Origin: Symsagittifera roscoffensis | Lineage: Eukaryota; Xenacoelomorpha; Acoela; Convolutidae | Direction: 5' to 3' | Length of the DNA stretch: 64,000 nt | NCBI RefSeq assembly: GCF_963678635.1 | Contig: NC_087068.1 | Location: 57,831,896 to 57,895,895, forward strand | In this document: positions 54,821 to 64,000 of the stretch, piece by piece | Numbering within the stretch: the stretch's first letter is position 1 | How the letters are laid out: each line of letters begins with the position of its first letter | The notes under the pieces: generated by a model | Database searches by the model: none | What the model saw: only the letters and a program-made list of their open reading frames with translations | Told to the model about the DNA's origin: nothing | Position numbers and translations under genes: made by a program

Positions 54821-55219
54821 TTAACAATTTCTGATCAATCAAGATCTAAAAAACAAGTCGCGACTTACAACCGTCATTTTTTGATAAAACATCATTCAGA
54901 TCTTTAAAACTCTTCATTTAAATTCTCTTCTCAATTCTGATTTAAAAGTTTAGCACCAAGGTGGATCATCCACCTGCATCTTTGCCAAGGTAGCACAAAT
55001 GAGCGCTGTCACCTTGACCACTTGGTAAACATATCATAACAATAACATAAGACATAAACGTCACACATCTACACTATCACCTACAAACATAAAACTTAAT
55101 CCTAACCTAAAACTTAATCCTAATTTAAAACTTAATCCTAATTTAAAACTTAATCCCAATTCCTATCAAGTGAACATAATAAAAACCACTTATCGCCGAA
55201 TGCAATTCCTAACATATGC
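54821..55219 (-). promoter_or_regulatory. ORF1-ORF2 spacer, minus element: acceptor-like site and 18-bp repeats
   Basis: On the minus strand TTGTTTTTTAG ends at 54846, about 25 bases before the ORF2 ATG, a 3' splice-site-like sequence in the same place as the TTTTCAG of the plus elements. At 55092-55160 there are nearly four tandem copies of an 18-bp unit (plus-strand AAACTTAATCCTAATTTA). Nothing else recognised. Confidence 0.4.
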
Positions 55220-55841
55220 TCAGATAGTATTTTTGTGTAAGTGAACCTCTATGTCAGTTTCTGAAAATATCACATGTACAAGGGCGTACAAATCTCTCGG
55301 AGGTAGCTTTCCTCTATTGGGATCATAGACTGGCAACGAGATTGGTCACTCCTCTCTCAACCAGGAAATCCGTAAGTCGAGTCAAGGCCAATACCAAGCT
55401 CCCTGGATTTACGTGTTGCCTATCAGTAGCCTTCGTAACCAAGAAACACAAATATTTCCCTGGTATCTGTGATGCACCAGGGGGCAGCGCTATCATCCCT
55501 CCTACACCAGGCCTCTGTTTCCATAAAAACTCGTTATTCTTGTACTCTCTCTTAAAGTCAGCTGCTAGTGCTGTTTTGAAGCTTACATCCGCAGTTATCG
55601 CTATAGCGCATGTACGTTCCGTGAGTATGAAATCGCTGTCCGTTACGACGATGTTGCTTGAATAATGGTTCGGTAGGTCAAAATAAGATTCAAAAATTCG
55701 TCCGAAAGCTGGTTTTTTAGCATTCTCGCCTTCCGTCTCTAGTTCTCCGGTTTCTCTTGCCGATTTTAATTTTTTTATGATCAGGTTTTCGGTGTGGGTG
55801 AGTCCTACCCCCACTCCCCGGACAAAAATATCCATCGACAT
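55220..55841 (-). pseudogene. Macrodomain-like C-terminus of Pol, minus element
   Basis: Open from 55841 to 55323, then, after a one-base frameshift near 55332, continuing PVYDPNRGKLPPRDLYALV and VIFSETDIEVHLHKN to the TGA at 55220-55222. It matches the plus macrodomain along its length: IFVRGVGVGLTHTENL, VTDSDFIL, CAIAITADVSFK, RPGVGGMIALPPG, GKYLCFLVTKATD. The motif PVYDPNRGKL is identical in both elements although the surrounding DNA has diverged widely, so the unusual loop is a family feature. Confidence 0.72.
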
Positions 55842-55861
55842 CCCCGTCGATCGCCCAAAGT

Positions 55862-57497
55862 CTAGCAGATCGAGGTTGGATTGCGGAACGCGTAGAGGAC
55901 CATCTGGGGCGACCCAGTTAGACTCGGTATTGTCATGACTGACTCTTTTGGATCTGTCGGCAGATCATGGAGCCATTCGAGCACCCGCAAGTTCGTTAGT
56001 TCTTGCTCATGAGTCTGTTCCGCTTCTGGTTCGAACTCCACCTCCGGTTCTGATCGATCGTCGATCCAATCCTGATCCACGTCATTCACCAAGTCGATTT
56101 CTTCTAGCACCGTCACTTCGTCCAGTCCTACCAGCGAGTCCATCATATCACTCACAACTATCCTGTCTACGACAAAATCCTCGCCGTACGGATTGTATTT
56201 CTTTTTGTTTTTTCCTCTCTTGCTCTGGCGTGTTTCCATGGTGAGAGGAAAGTCAGGCTGTATTCCTTTGTCAATTTCAGTTTGTTCCCGCCAGTCCCAG
56301 TCTTCCTCGGCATATGGTAGAGTTTCATCGTCCACTTCTACTCGCTCGGTCAACTCCAGATCCAGTGGTAGGTCACAATCGTCCACCACCTCATTCCCGT
56401 CGTTTTTGTCGCGAGTACCCCTTTCATTCACCTCACAAGCAGGATCTACTATCAAATAGTCTCCCTCTTGCATGTCCGCTGGGATGCACCAGTCCTCTGA
56501 CGAGGCATTGTGTGGCTTGATGATAGTGCTCAATCGATAAAAACGACCTCCTTGGTGCACCTCTGTTATTTGAATTGGGCCACGCCATTTCTTGAAAAAT
56601 TTCTTGGTTCCTTTTGGTGGAACCACTTCCTGGAACACCCAGACGTAGTACTGAGTAGGCTTTTGCATCGGCTGTCCTTTTATCAAACCTCCTTTTTTGT
56701 CTAATTTGCGCCTGCTGCGTGTTCCTCCTGCATAAGTCATTGAGGTCCTGCTGTCTTCTAATGACATCCCGCACGTACGTTTGCGGTGCTTTTCTCTTTC
56801 CTTCATACTCAGGGTAGACAAACGTCAACGGAAGCGCTTTTTCGTGACCCGTTAGCATCATGTGCGGACTTATTCCGGTGGTGGAATGCTCCGTGCTGTT
56901 GTAAGCACCCATCACTTGCGGCAAGTGCTTGTCCCAGTCATCCATGTAGCGTGAGCAATAGACTCTCAACATGGATACCAGTGTGCGATTCTGCCTCTCG
57001 ACTAGGCCATTCGTTTGCGGGTGATAAGTGATCGAGTGGGCCTGTGCTACCTGCGACCTTTTCATTAAATCTTTCGTGAGATCACCCACGAATGCTTTGC
57101 CATTGTCCGATTGAAATGTGATGGGGCAGCCATGCCTCGCTATCCACACATTTATCAAAAGATCACATGTTTCTTCCGCCGATGCTGTCATGCAGGGTGC
57201 TGCCTCGGCATATTTTGTAAAATGGTCGATCATTACCAGCACCTGATTATAGCCCGTAGCTGTCATGCAGATTTTCTGATGATCAATTTGCACCACTTCG
57301 TTGAATCCCGACGACTCTATTGACTGTAGGGGGAACCTTAGTTTCCTGGGATCCTTCGCCTGTTGACATGACAGGCATGCGGCGATCCACTTCTCACAAG
57401 CCTTCTTCAATCCCGGCCATTCGAATCGTTTCTGTATCCTGTTGTACACTTTGTCCACGCCTTGATGGCCCATCTGATCATGTGAACGAAAGACCAA
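55862..57497 (-). pseudogene. pol: Integrase and acidic linker, minus element
   Basis: 57497-56433 (354 codons) holds the zinc finger (SHDQMGHQG, CEKWIAACLSCQQAKD) and core: QIDHQK, FQSDNGKAFVGDL and NGLVERQN with a normal D-35-E spacing, unlike copy A. A frameshift near 56660 moves the C-terminal domain (YVWVFQEVVPPKGTKKFFKKWRGP, DYLIVDPACEVNE) and the acidic linker into 56821-55862. A further shift precedes the macrodomain. Confidence 0.85.
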
Positions 57498-57498
57498 T

Positions 57499-58635
57499 CT
57501 AAATCGAATTTAAGATCTTATAGCTGTCTTCTTCCAAGTCTCCCTTGTCTGGTGCTCCATTCTCGATCCATCTCTTCAGACTGCTCGTCATTCTATCATT
57601 TCGTTGAGCCCTTAGGAGATCCGACAGCCTATACCTGGCTTTCAAATATGTTTTCACCACGTTCATTTGCCCACTCATTATTTCCGGAGAATGAGCATCT
57701 TCCATTAACTTAACACACCATATCTTCTTCAAGGGTGTCGCTTCCTGAACCGATGGCTCCAGATTAGTGCGGACGACTGTACCGTGTGGTAGTAATCTGG
57801 TGGGGCGTTTCGAAACTGCTATCAGCTCGAGCTCATCCGCGGCATTGTCTACCACAGTGCCCTCTTCATCTGAGGTGTACCTCTCCCTGTCTGGATCCTG
57901 GTGCATTTCCCGGTCCAGCCCGCGCTGCTTCCAGTCTACTAACAAGGAATGGATCGCGATCTCCGATATATCGGAATTGGAAGTTGTTTCAGATGTGTTA
58001 TCCCAGGACTGGGGCATCGAATCATCATTTGAGCCGACTGACTCTCCAACATCATATTCCAAGTTGTCCGAGATGTTTCTCGACTCCCCGGACAAAACTC
58101 TGTCCCTCGGTCGCCTCGAATCCGACTCCCCGGAAAACATTCTATCCCTCAGTTGTCTAAACAGCCTCTCCCCGGACAAGTCGTCCTGTACGGGCTCGAA
58201 GGTATCAGACTCCCCGGTCGAACAATCTGAGCTTGGCTCGTACTCCTCTCTTGCATCCGTGAAACGCACTTTCCTCGTGAAGCTAGATCTCGACTTGACC
58301 CTGACTTCTTCGGTGGCTTGGGCCTGATTCACTGTCCCATTTTCAGTGAACGAAGTTCTCAACAAGACCTCCTTCGGCATCGAGCTCACTAGCTGGTTGA
58401 CTATCGACCTGCAATCCCGTTCAACACCTCGGCTGCGAATGGACACTGGCCTCTTCTCTGTTCTCTCAGTGACAGTCAACCGCTGCATGGTGTCCATCCA
58501 CTCACGATCATGCCTATCCACTTCCCTGTCCAACACGTCACGGAGCTTTCCCATGACGTCCGGCGCCACGTTCACTGTCCTGTTCAACAGAGCTATGCTG
58601 TTTATACCCAGCCTGGTAAGTTCTTGCTGTACCAA
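57499..58635 (-). pseudogene. pol: RNase H-integrase linker, minus element
   Basis: 378 codons, acidic and serine-rich, ending in a conserved stretch (IWCVKLMEDAHSPEIMSGQM, ARYRLSDLLRAQRND, EEDSYKIL) shared with 32610-32830. About 45 codons found in the plus copies between SYKIL and the zinc finger are missing here. The linker has repeated short runs such as SGESDSRRPRDR. Confidence 0.65.
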
Positions 58636-58679
58636 ATTGGATCGGACTAACAGATCTAGCGGAACGGGCTCGCCCCTGG

Positions 58680-58976
58680 CTAAACCTTTATCTCCGCGGC
58701 CGTCTCCACTGGAAGGTCAGGGTGCCCGGGTATAGGATGCCCTGACTTGTCTAACCACCTGGTAAGTGGCAGTTTGTCGTAGGTTTCCTTGTCCAGGAAT
58801 GAAAACCCGTCTTTGATTTCCGATTGATTCGCCTGCTTCTCCTCGAGGCGCTCATAGAATTCTGTCTTTTTACTGAAGCTATCTGCATTCTGGTGCTTAT
58901 CACGGGTACGGTGCTCTATGATCATGTGGTATCCATCTAGGCGCACGATCCAACGACCAATATAACTTTGGTCCAT
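58680..58976 (-). pseudogene. pol: RNase H C-terminal part, minus element
   Basis: 98 codons: DQSYIGRWIVRLDGYHMIIEHR, HQNADSFSKK, TYDKLPLTRWLDKSGHP. It matches 31617-31870 of copy B and follows a frameshift at about 58990 that separates it from the RNase H N-terminal half. Confidence 0.75.
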
Positions 58977-58987
58977 CGAATAGGTTT

Positions 58988-59836
58988 TCAGCCAGGCTGA
59001 TTATCCACACGTAACTTGAAGGGAGCACTCCCCAAGTGGGCCCTGTATTTTTCCACAAAAGTGATCACCGCGAACATCTCTGCTTTTGGTGCGCCATACT
59101 TCATCTCAGTATCACTCAGAACCTTACTCCCGTAGGCTATAGGATGGAGAACCGTTCTCCCGTTCCACTCCTGCTCCTGGTGAAGTATGCCCGATATTGC
59201 AACCACCGATGCATCCGTGTCCAGCACGAACATCCCCTCCTCTGTTGGCATGCCGAGGACCGGTGCCTCGCAAAGTTCACGTTTGATGTGCTCAATTGAA
59301 ACTTGTGCCTCATCAGTCCAAATGAACTTTTTGCCCTTGTTTCTCATCAGCCGCTGCATGGGGTATATTTTATCAGCGTACCCCTTGATGAATTCTCGAT
59401 AATAATTGGCAAATCCCAAGAAACTCATCAGTTGTGTATCTGTTTTGGGTGCCTTCCAGGTCAGGACCGCCTCGACCGCTTCAGGGTCTGGTCTCACTCC
59501 ATGCTTATCCACTAGACGACCCAGATACTTTATGGAGTCTCTGAGGATTTCACACTTTGAGGGTTTACATTTCAGGCCCGCCTGCTTCATGCAAGTAAAC
59601 ACCTCATCTAACCTCTCTATGTGATCCTTAAGGGTTGGCGTTGCGATCACGACATCATCTACATAACACATGATGAGATTACCGTACTTTTTGGTCACGC
59701 TCGTGAGTGCCTGGGCCATGAGTCGCTGGAATATGGCCGTCGCGTTACACAATCCAAACGGCATCCTCTTCCACTGGAACAGTCCCAGTTCGCATGCGAA
59801 GCCTGTTTTCTCCCGATCTTGTTTTCTGAGTGGCAC
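58988..59836 (-). pseudogene. pol: RT palm and thumb plus RNase H N-terminal half, minus element
   Basis: 282 codons with GLFQWKRMPFGLCNATAIFQRLM, YVDD in LIMCYVDDVVIATP, LTWKAPKTDTQLMSFLGFANYYREF (showing the tryptophan lost in copy B) and VLDTDASVVAISGILHQEQEW of RNase H. KYGAPKAEMFAVITFVEKYR shows the four residues missing from copy B. Confidence 0.88.
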
Positions 59837-60242
59837 TTGCAGAACGCGGAGCCCAAATCCAACGTCGTGAAGAACTTCGCGTCCCCCAGCTTCGAAAGGC
59901 TCTCATCAATGCGGGGAATCGGGTAGGCGTCTTTTATCGTTATTGCGTTCAAGCAGCGAAAATCACAGCAAAACCTGAGTTGCCCCCTTTCTTTTTGGCC
60001 ATTACCACACCGCAAGCCCACGGGGACTTCGACGGCTCGATCATATCGTACTCTATTAACATCTCGATTTCTTTTCTGCATGCTTCCGATTTATGCGGGG
60101 TCATTCTTCTCGCTCCTTCCCTATGAGGTTCCGAGCCCTCTTCTATCTCAATCTCATGCTCTACAAAATTAAAGCAACCTATGTCAGCCTTATGTTTCGA
60201 AAAAACGTCCGCATTCCGACTCAACACCGCCCTAAGCGAATC
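59830..60242 (-). pseudogene. pol: RT fingers, minus element
   Basis: Frames 60227-59949 and 60081-59695 together encode NADVFSKHKADIGCFNFVEHE, RRMTPHKSEACRKEIEMLIEYDMIEPS, SPWACGVVMAKKKG, LRFCCDFRCLNAITIKDAYPI and KFFTTLDLGSAF, the N-terminal reverse transcriptase motifs. A frameshift lies after the KKKG motif. Confidence 0.8.
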
Positions 60243-60718
60243 TAGTTCCTTGTCCGATATTTACCCCTCAGGTGCTCTATTTCGGGTAGGACCGGTTTAT
60301 TTGCCGCTAACTCTGTCTCTGTCGGTCTCTCTGGAAAAATGTCTGAAAACAATTTCCTGGAAGAGTTCAATTCAGTTGCTCTCTTCAATATACATTCTTG
60401 GTTAGCATGCCAAGGACATTTGGTTACATCAAATTTTTTCAAGTTCTCCGTACTCTGAAAGTCTGTGTTCAGAGGCAAAGCATAGCCAAGTTTCTTTCCC
60501 CTCTGTATTGTCACTGTTGTTGTTTCTGTGTTCAACAACACACTCACACACAGTCCGCTCTGAGTGAGCGAAAAGCTTCTTCCTAAAATAGCCGCGCTTT
60601 TACTGTTTGGATTTGGTACCAGACACACCTGTCTGTCATTGCTGAGTTCATTCAAGTTCCTCATCCTAAACGTCGCTATTACGGCTTGGTTTGGTTTCAA
60701 TCTAACTTTTCGATCCAA
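60243..60718 (-). pseudogene. pol: Protease-RT connecting region, minus element
   Basis: 158 codons: DRKVRLKPNQAVIATFRMRNLNELS, VCLVPNPNSKSAAILGRSFSLTQSGLCVSVLLN, RGKKLGYALP. It matches 29835-30330 of copy B and is separated from protease by a frameshift in a T-run near 60715. The region is specific to this family and has no enzyme motif. Confidence 0.65.
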
Positions 60719-61689
60719 AAAATCGGCACCTTGGCCTGGTTAATTAAGATTTTATTAAGAAGTTTCTTTTCATACTTTCTCTCAGGATCCTTGATCCTAA
60801 TCAACCCGTCATTGAGATCGATCGTGACGTCAAAGTTGCGCACGAAGTCCCTCCCTAGGATGAACTGATCGGATTCATCCAAATTCTCCACTACCAGGAA
60901 GCTCATCCAAAGATGTCTTCCTCCAAGCTGCAGTGAAATGATCGGGGTTCGTCCAGTCACATAGATCGCTACCTGATTGGCAGCTGCCAACCTGATGTTT
61001 GTCGGTATGAGATCCGATCTCTCAAAACCCATGTTGGTCCAGGTTTTGACTGGCATGACGCTGACTACTGCCCCCGTGTCTAGTAGTCCTTTCACTGAGA
61101 GTTGTCTGCCTTGCACATCCAGCACATGTGCAGCCAGATTAGCCTCGCAACCAATGTGCACCGCATCCTGTTCGAGCATGGCATTGTGTCCGATTCGTAT
61201 AACCTTCAGCTCCTCTTGGCCAATGTATATCCGGCCAACCTGATCACTCGCATCAGTTACATGAGCTTTCGTGTAGATATTGATGCCATCCACATTCATT
61301 AGAATCGGGTATGGGCCATGGACTTCGATGTAATGTCCGTCCACTTTCATCAGCCTCGGACCTCCTGTCGTGAGCAGCGCTCGCACTGCGCTGGAGTCCA
61401 GTTTGGGATCTTTCTCCCTCAGGTAGTCTGCGTAAATGTCCAGGTGGACTAGTGTAATCTCGGATGGCTCACTCAAGTTCTTGACCACCTGGTGTCCTGC
61501 GACCAAGATGATGGACATTATATTCGTCCCTTCCTTCGTCATGCCAAAGGTTCTACCAGATATAACGTTCAGTTTTAGTCCCCGCTTGCTGGGTTCCTCT
61601 TTGTCCTCTTTGTCCGTCGCTTTACCCAGAATATTAAAGTTTTCTTGAAGATCCGTGCTCTCCAGTTCCGACCTGACCCATTGCTCCAC
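60697..61689 (-). pseudogene. pol: Retropepsin and pre-protease region, minus element
   Basis: 330 codons in the same frame as gag. LKGLLDTGAVVSVMPVKTW is the aspartic protease active site, with ILGRDFVRNFDVTIDL further on. The upstream IDIYADYLRE and LMNVDGINIYTKAH stretches match copy B. Gag and protease are thus in one frame here, separated only by TAG at 61723-61725, which suggests the family makes a continuous Gag-Pol. Confidence 0.82.
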
Positions 61690-61722
61690 CTCTTTCGTGG
61701 CCAGCTCCTGTTTGACATTTTG

Positions 61723-62946
61723 CTACGCTGTCCTGGCGGTCAGACCGTAATCCACCTTGAGTGGGCTAGCCGAATCTGCCTCCAGGTTCGAGGCTACCAC
61801 CTCGTCAGGCAGTGTCTTTACCTTCTTGGTCGTGAAGGTGCTCGGTATCGTCTCCTTCCTCCGAGACTCGGCCTCGTTCATCAGGCGTGCTCGACTGGCC
61901 TTGACACCCGAAAGCGCCTCTTCGTGGCGGGGATGTTTCGCATCCGCCACCGCATCCCAAAATTGAGTACAATCCGACTTGAAGTGTCCTTCCAAATTAC
62001 AGAAGAAGCACCTCGGACCATTTTTCATGATGAGCCGTCTAACGTACTCCTCGTGATCCTCATCGGTCGCGTCGACATCGTCGAGAAAGTAGCCTATTAC
62101 CTTCATGTTCTGCTTATATGCAGAACACGCGGAAACGTGATGGTCAATCGAACCACAATTCGCACACGACCTCCTCTTATCCATGTCATCGCGAGGTTTG
62201 TACCAACTGGAGTTCGCACCAGTGTTTGTCCCGCTGTAGTTACCATAATTGCTGTAACGGTTTTGCGCCCTCGTTTTTATGAGTAAATATTCGCGTGACT
62301 TCATACGCAAATCATCGGGCGTGGGTACCTGATCAAGTGACAGGGTGAAGTGCGTGGCCAACATCGTTTTCAACTCCTCACTCTTTACTCCGTCCATAAA
62401 CTTCGAGGCAATCGCCAAGTTTCGCTCAGATATTCTCTCGTCGGATTTGCTTCTTCTCCTAAGCAATTCAAGATTGTCCAAAAACTTGTCTATGGACTCA
62501 TCGTCCCTTTGACGCCTCTTCTCGAACTTCACCATAGCCTGGTGTCCTTGTACTCCAGATCCGAAACGATTCAGCAGGATGTCAAATATCTTACAAGCGC
62601 TGTCCCGTTCGTTGGCCCTCTTCGCCATTACACAATTCAGTGCAGTACCCTCCAGGTTGCTTGTCAGCGCGCTACACTCCTGTTTCTTGGAGCGACTCTC
62701 TTCTTCGAAGTGCAACTTCATCACTTCTATCCAAGTATCAATGTAGCCGTCTGACTCATCCTTGTACGACTTCGGCTTTTTCAGTGTCCTTCTTGACCTC
62801 TCTCCTCTCTCGGTTGACTTCGAGAGCTTAGTGATGAATGTCTCGAGGGATCTATTCAGAGGTTCGAACATCGAGGCATTCATCGTTGTGTCCTGTGAGA
62901 CCGTAATCAGATCTGGCACCGAACTGACTTGTGGCACAGTTGGCAA
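61723..62946 (-). pseudogene. gag: Gag capsid core and zinc knuckles, minus element
   Basis: 407 codons. The capsid core (GYIDTWIEVMKLHFEEESRSKK, VKFEKRRQRDDESIDKFLDNL) is followed by CCHC knuckles CANCGSIDHHVSAC and CFFCNLEGHFKSDC, both CX2CX4HX4C. It ends at TAG followed by CAA; copy B has ATT at the aligned position, so a nonsense change is more likely than a programmed readthrough. Confidence 0.85.
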
Positions 62947-62970
62947 CCTTGTCTCCGGAGTAGCATCTGC

Positions 62971-63897
62971 CTACGGCGGGACCGGATTCGTCCAGCCAGG
63001 CCTTGACGGGGCGACCCTTGGCCGCTCTCTGTTCCTCGATTCGTAGTTTGGTCTCGAACTTTGATGGGCCCCGGCATGGCTGCGTGCCCCATCTCCATCA
63101 TTCGCCTGACCTGTGCGACTCTTTGGGTTGGAACGCTTCTCTCGATTGCTCCCATTTAGGATCTCGTCAAGCTTCCGAATCATTAGATCAGATTTGGCAT
63201 CTAATCTTTCTTCCAGGCTAGTCAACGTGTGTGCGTAGGTATTATCATGATCGTTCAACAATCGCTCGATCTCTCATGTCATCCTAGCCTCTCTTTCCTC
63301 TGACTCCTTGTTTGCCTGTGCCAGGCTCTGCGCCAGGCATTGGTCGGTGTTGCGAATCAATTGAGCCTGATCAATCCTCGCCTGCGACCTCATTTGCGCT
63401 AGTTCATCTCTCAAGTTCTCCTGACCCTGGTGAGCTCTCTCGTCAACTTGATCTATCCTCTAAGTCATGTCCCGTCTCAGTTCATCCAGACCATTCATTA
63501 CGCCAGCGAACATGTCACTTATATCGCCAGTTGCCCCCAATGGCGTAGTTAGCCCCAGAGAAGATGAGGTCAACTGCGGCTGCAGCCTGGTACTTGATGA
63601 TGCACCGCCTTTCTGCTTGCTCATCGACGTCATCAACATGTCGAACGTTGAGGACGCTCCCATCGTTATCCCATCCGACATGGGCCTGGTCTGCGAGGCG
63701 GACGATGCCTTCCTGCTCATGTCGTTCCTTGGGCACGGTGTGAAGATCACATCCGGATGGGTTATTTCCGGGTGGTCATAACTGGAGGATAGACCTTCGG
63801 CTTGTAGTGACGCCATGCGCTCATTGTACAAAGATTTCCAACTCTTCTTTGCCTTCAAAACCGTTTGCTCCTCACTCGGACTCATACTCGACATCAC
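62971..63897 (-). pseudogene. gag: Gag N-terminal region, minus element
   Basis: Starting at ATG 63897 or a few codons within (MMSSMSPSEEQTVLKAKKSW). In-frame stops at 63460 (TAG), 63264 (TGA) and 62971 (TAG) interrupt it, but no frameshift occurs all the way to 60697. The middle part is a predicted coiled coil (RIDQVDERAHQGQENLRDEL and following). The N-terminal 140 residues show no clear similarity to the plus gag. Confidence 0.65.
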
Positions 63898-64000
63898 TCG
63901 GACTCATACTCGACATCATTCAGGAATAGATGAGTATAACTTAGTCTTAAAGAAAAAGACTTCCCTCAATCGGAACACTCCAAAAGAAGGAAGCCCAGGA
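63898..64000 (-). other. Leader of the minus element, cut by the window edge
   Basis: About 100 bases upstream of gag. The gag start is flanked by a direct repeat of CGAGTATGAGTCCGAGTGA (63884-63902 region and just outside). No primer-binding site could be assigned. Confidence 0.4.

Larger units (their letters stand above)
50981..64000 (-). mobile_element. Diverged giant gypsy-type element on the minus strand, internal region
   Basis: Gene order on the minus strand from 63897 downward: gag, protease, RT, RNase H, integrase, macrodomain (ending 55220), spacer, ORF2 (54820-51044), polypurine tract. It is homologous to the plus elements throughout by protein motif but not by DNA. ORF2 is about 3.8 kb against 8.8 kb, lacking the coiled-coil and SGNH half. 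Multiple frameshifts and stops show it is dead. The 5' LTR lies beyond the right edge. Confidence 0.8.

Noticed and set aside
61723-61734. TAG-CAA at the gag end as a programmed readthrough signal
   Set aside because: The aligned codon in copy B is a sense codon (ATT) and the minus gag has three other in-frame stops, so a nonsense mutation is simpler.

Overview
The window is animal (metazoan) repeat DNA made almost entirely of retroelements. I found no host gene, tRNA, rRNA or CRISPR array. The host lineage cannot be fixed from the sequence. Long non-coding terminal regions, AATAAA signals and U-rich TTTTCAG-type 3' splice sites fit an invertebrate, and a nematode is compatible but unproven.

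Positions 1-46077 (+ strand) hold a head-to-tail array of a giant Ty3/gypsy-type LTR element. One LTR-to-LTR period is about 24.0 kb (20618 to 44657). The order is: long LTR/leader (about 6 kb, with roughly 1-kb tandem units, G-tracts, a 14-bp minisatellite, then TATA and AATAAA signals); ORF1 = gag, protease, RT, RNase H, integrase, acidic linker and a C-terminal macrodomain; a short gap with a 3' splice-acceptor-like site; ORF2, originally about 2,900 codons, lying where env would be; a polypurine tract; the next LTR. ORF2 encodes a coiled coil, an SGNH (GDSL-type) hydrolase, a second degenerate SGNH-like block, a large unknown helical region and a conserved C-terminal region. Every copy carries stops, frameshifts or deletions, but the A (8574-20570) and B (26603-44610) copies are mostly broken at different places.

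The left part is also a recent tandem duplication. Positions 1-8573 nearly equal 19646-28226, and the junction at 8573/8574 joins gag directly to the pre-integrase linker, so the unit is about 19.65 kb.

Positions 45943-49915 are a nest: a diverged repeat family (two copies), a 5'-truncated R2-like non-LTR retrotransposon on the minus strand (RT plus restriction-like endonuclease), and a decayed AP-endonuclease (EEP) fragment on the plus strand.

Positions 49916-64000 (- strand) are a diverged relative of the giant element: gag and protease at the right, then RT, RNase H, integrase, macrodomain, and a shorter ORF2 that lacks the coiled-coil/SGNH half. Shared architecture in two diverged elements argues that the macrodomain and the distal ORF2 region belong to the family rather than being chance captures.
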